Part shown: positions 62,477 to 64,000 of the stretch, one piece after another
How positions within the stretch are numbered: position 1 is the stretch's first letter
Layout of the letters: every line of letters begins with the position of its first letter
Assembly (NCBI GenBank): GCA_947452455.1
Contig: CANGBX010000001.1
Coordinates: 1 to 64,000 of the forward strand
Direction: 5' to 3'
Length of the DNA stretch: 64,000 nucleotides
Source: Beijerinckiaceae bacterium
GTDB lineage: Bacteria; Pseudomonadota; Alphaproteobacteria; Rhizobiales; Beijerinckiaceae
Notes under the pieces: generated by a model
Seen by the model: only the letters and a program-made list of their open reading frames with translations
Database searches by the model: none
Told to the model about the DNA's origin: nothing
Made by a program: the position numbers and the translations under genes

Positions 62477-62509
62477 TCAAAACGACAAAAATAAAAAAGG
62501 GAGGCAGAA

Positions 62510-63331
62510 ATGGCAGAGACGATTGGCATTATCGGTGTGGGGCGTATGGGCCAGCCGATGGTGAAGCATCTTATCAAGCATGGCTACCATGTGCTCGCCA
62601 ACGATATTAGCGCAGAGAATATCGAGAAAGTGCGTGCGATGGGCGCCACCATTGCGGCATCGCCCGAAGAAGTCGGCCAGAAAAGCGCCTTTGTCATTCT
62701 GGGTGTCGGCTATGACGAAGAGGTCAATGAAGTTGTGCTCGGCGAGAACGGCCTTCTGGCAGCTATGGCTTCTGGCGGAGTGATTGCTGTTTGTTCGACT
62801 GTGTCGCCCGATACGGTAAAGGCTTTGGATGAAAAGGCGCGGGCCAAGGGCTGCGATATTCTCGATGCGCCGATCTGCCGTGGTCGCTGGTTTGCTGATG
62901 AAGGCAAATTGCTGGCGCTGTTTGGTGGCCGCAAAGATGTTGTCGAGCGTGGGCGCAAAGTCTTTTCCTGCTTTGCCTCCGACATTTCGCATTTGGGCGA
63001 CGTGGGCCATGGCCAAGTCGGCAAAGCGATGAACAATCTGATGCTCTGGATTACCTCGATCGGCTTGATCGAGGCCGGACGGATTGCGCAATCGACCGGC
63101 ATTGATCTGCCGAATTTGCGCGATGCTTTGATGATGTCGTCGGGCAAGAGCCAGGCTCTGGAAGATTGGGATCAGACGACGTTCACATGGGCACTGAAAG
63201 ATATGCAGATCGTCATGAAAATGGCCGATCAAGCAGGCCTGTCGGCGCCGATCACCGGCGCAGTGAAAGAGCTGGTGAAAGAAGGGCGTCGTATCAAGGC
63301 GACCAATCCACCGCAATGGACGCGGAGCTAG
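62510..63331 (+). CDS. 3-hydroxyisobutyrate dehydrogenase-like oxidoreductase
   Basis: 273 residues from ATG with GGGAGG upstream. The Rossmann motif IIGVGRMGQPMVKHLI lies at the N-terminus, CSTVSPDTVKAL near 95, and the catalytic-helix segment GKAMNNLMLW near 167 with its Lys. NAD(P)-dependent beta-hydroxyacid dehydrogenase; substrate unknown. Its 3' side is convergent with a Bug receptor gene, and a family 1 repeat separates them. Confidence 0.87.
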   Translation: MAETIGIIGVGRMGQPMVKHLIKHGYHVLANDISAENIEKVRAMGATIAASPEEVGQKSAFVILGVGYDEEVNEVVLGENGLLAAMASGGVIAVCSTVSPDTVKALDEKARAKGCDILDAPICRGRWFADEGKLLALFGGRKDVVERGRKVFSCFASDISHLGDVGHGQVGKAMNNLMLWITSIGLIEAGRIAQSTGIDLPNLRDALMMSSGKSQALEDWDQTTFTWALKDMQIVMKMADQAGLSAPITGAVKELVKEGRRIKATNPPQWTRS

Positions 63332-63333
63332 CG

Positions 63334-63442
63334 CGTCATTGCGAGGAGGGCTTTAGCCCGACGTAGCAAACCAGTGCGTGCGCCCTTTTTTATCGGGTGT
63401 CCTGCTATGGTTTGCCGCGTCGCTTTGCTCCTCGCAATGACG
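63334..63442. repeat. Dispersed palindromic repeat, family 1, copy B
   Basis: CGTCATTGCGAGGAG (63334-63348) and CTCCTCGCAATGACG (63428-63442) are perfect inverted arms; inner arms near GTAGCAAACCA and TGGTTTGCCGC. Same family as 35600-35705. It begins 2 bases after the dehydrogenase stop and could act as a processing or termination structure. Confidence 0.85.
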
Positions 63443-63494
63443 GTGGAGAGGTTGCGTTCTCTGGATCCGTCATTGCGATTGTCGCGAACAACTC

Positions 63495-64000
63495 TTAATG
63501 CCCGACAGGCACCATTTCATTGTAAAGCGCGATCACGTCTTTGGGTGTATCCGCGGCGCGTTTGACGAGATCGAGCACACCTTTACCATCGATAGGTGAG
63601 AGTTCGATGTTCACCTTTTCAGCGTCGGACTGGAAATCTTTGTCCTTCACCATATCGACGAATGCTTTTTGCAAAGCAGCCGCGCGATCGGCTGGCACGC
63701 CGGGAGGCGCCAAGAAGGGCAGCGCCATGAAGAAAGGCAGTTCTGCAAATTCGACCAGAGCGCGCATGCGCGGATCTGTTGCCAGTTCGCGACCTGTCGG
63801 GACATCAGGCAGTGCAGGCAGACGCGTGATGCGGCCGAACTGGATGAGCGGGCGCACTTTCTTATTGTTCCAGAGCGAGGGCTGACCCGCGCGCACGGAA
63901 TTATAGCCGATCACTTGGCCATCCAATTCGCGACGCTCCATTGCCAGGAACATGGGTGCCGCACCGGGATAGCCGCGCACGACATCAATGTTCATGCCGA
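63495..64000 (-). CDS. Partial Bug/TctC-family receptor, runs off the right edge
   Basis: The C-terminal 168 residues of a receptor, open to the window edge. VVRGYPGAAPMFLAMERREL, LIQFGRITRLPALPDVPTGREL and FLAPPGVPADRAAALQKAF match the other receptors here, closest to the one at 9652 (ending with PTGREL and PFIAPPNVPADR). It probably carries a signal peptide in the part not seen. Convergent with the dehydrogenase gene. Confidence 0.87.
   Translation of the reverse strand, partial: GMNIDVVRGYPGAAPMFLAMERRELDGQVIGYNSVRAGQPSLWNNKKVRPLIQFGRITRLPALPDVPTGRELATDPRMRALVEFAELPFFMALPFLAPPGVPADRAAALQKAFVDMVKDKDFQSDAEKVNIELSPIDGKGVLDLVKRAADTPKDVIALYNEMVPVGH

Noticed and set aside
1-64000. CRISPR array or classical defence system
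   Set aside because: No regularly spaced direct repeats and no cas or restriction genes were seen.

Overview
The window looks like chromosomal DNA of an alphaproteobacterium, most likely of the order Hyphomicrobiales (Bradyrhizobium/Beijerinckiaceae-like). This is inferred from the GC-rich, GCG/GGC-heavy coding style, the number of Bug-type periplasmic receptors, the DUF3305/DUF3306 plus TorD plus Tat-peptide arrangement of the formate dehydrogenase operon, and the dispersed palindromic repeats. No rRNA gene, complete tRNA gene or CRISPR array was seen.

Positions 1 to about 9,519 belong to an integrated mobile element. Its right boundary is a 3' fragment of a tRNA-Arg(ACG) gene at 9470-9519 whose 5' half is absent, next to a tyrosine integrase (8113-9315). 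The left end lies outside the window. The cargo includes an AlpA-like regulator, a family-A DNA polymerase with a 3'-5' exonuclease domain, an Xre regulator, several unknown genes and a large Ig-domain autotransporter. Paired 20-bp inverted repeats lie between the autotransporter and a divergent membrane protein gene.

Positions 9.6-38 kb are metabolic chromosome. Six Bug/TctC-type receptors occur in the window (9652, 12955, 18264, 25775, 33337 and 63495). Each sits beside one or more small-molecule enzymes: ornithine cyclodeaminase-like proteins (twice, in mirror image), aspartate dehydrogenase with SDRs, class II aldolase, a flavin-dependent monooxygenase, and a hydroxyisobutyrate dehydrogenase-like enzyme. 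No TctA/TctB membrane subunits are present. Also here are an ABC-F ATPase, hemN, two MFS transporters, a glutaminase, an amidohydrolase, a chromate transporter and a pirin.

Positions 38-62.5 kb form a locus for formate oxidation and its cofactor. It holds a one-helix regulator with a periplasmic-binding-like sensor domain, a TupBCA tungstate ABC transporter, two MoeA-like proteins (one fused to the same kind of sensor domain), mobA, fdhD, an Mrp ATPase and a polyferredoxin-like protein. A divergent, tightly overlapping operon runs from a ligase-like protein through four DUF proteins and TorD to a Tat-tagged small protein and fdhA-fdhB-fdhC, ending in a strong terminator. mobB-moeA, a WD40-cytochrome c fusion, TusA and a DUF971 protein follow. 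Read together, tungstate or molybdate is imported, built into the pterin cofactor (MoeA, MobA, MobB), sulfurated by FdhD, and inserted with TorD help into a Tat-exported, membrane-anchored formate dehydrogenase with Cys in the selenocysteine position.

The most novel-looking items are the repeated sensor domain shared by the regulator and the MoeA fusion, the ligase-like protein in the fdh operon that seems to have lost its catalytic residues, the receptor-enzyme pairing, and the polymerase-bearing tRNA-Arg element.
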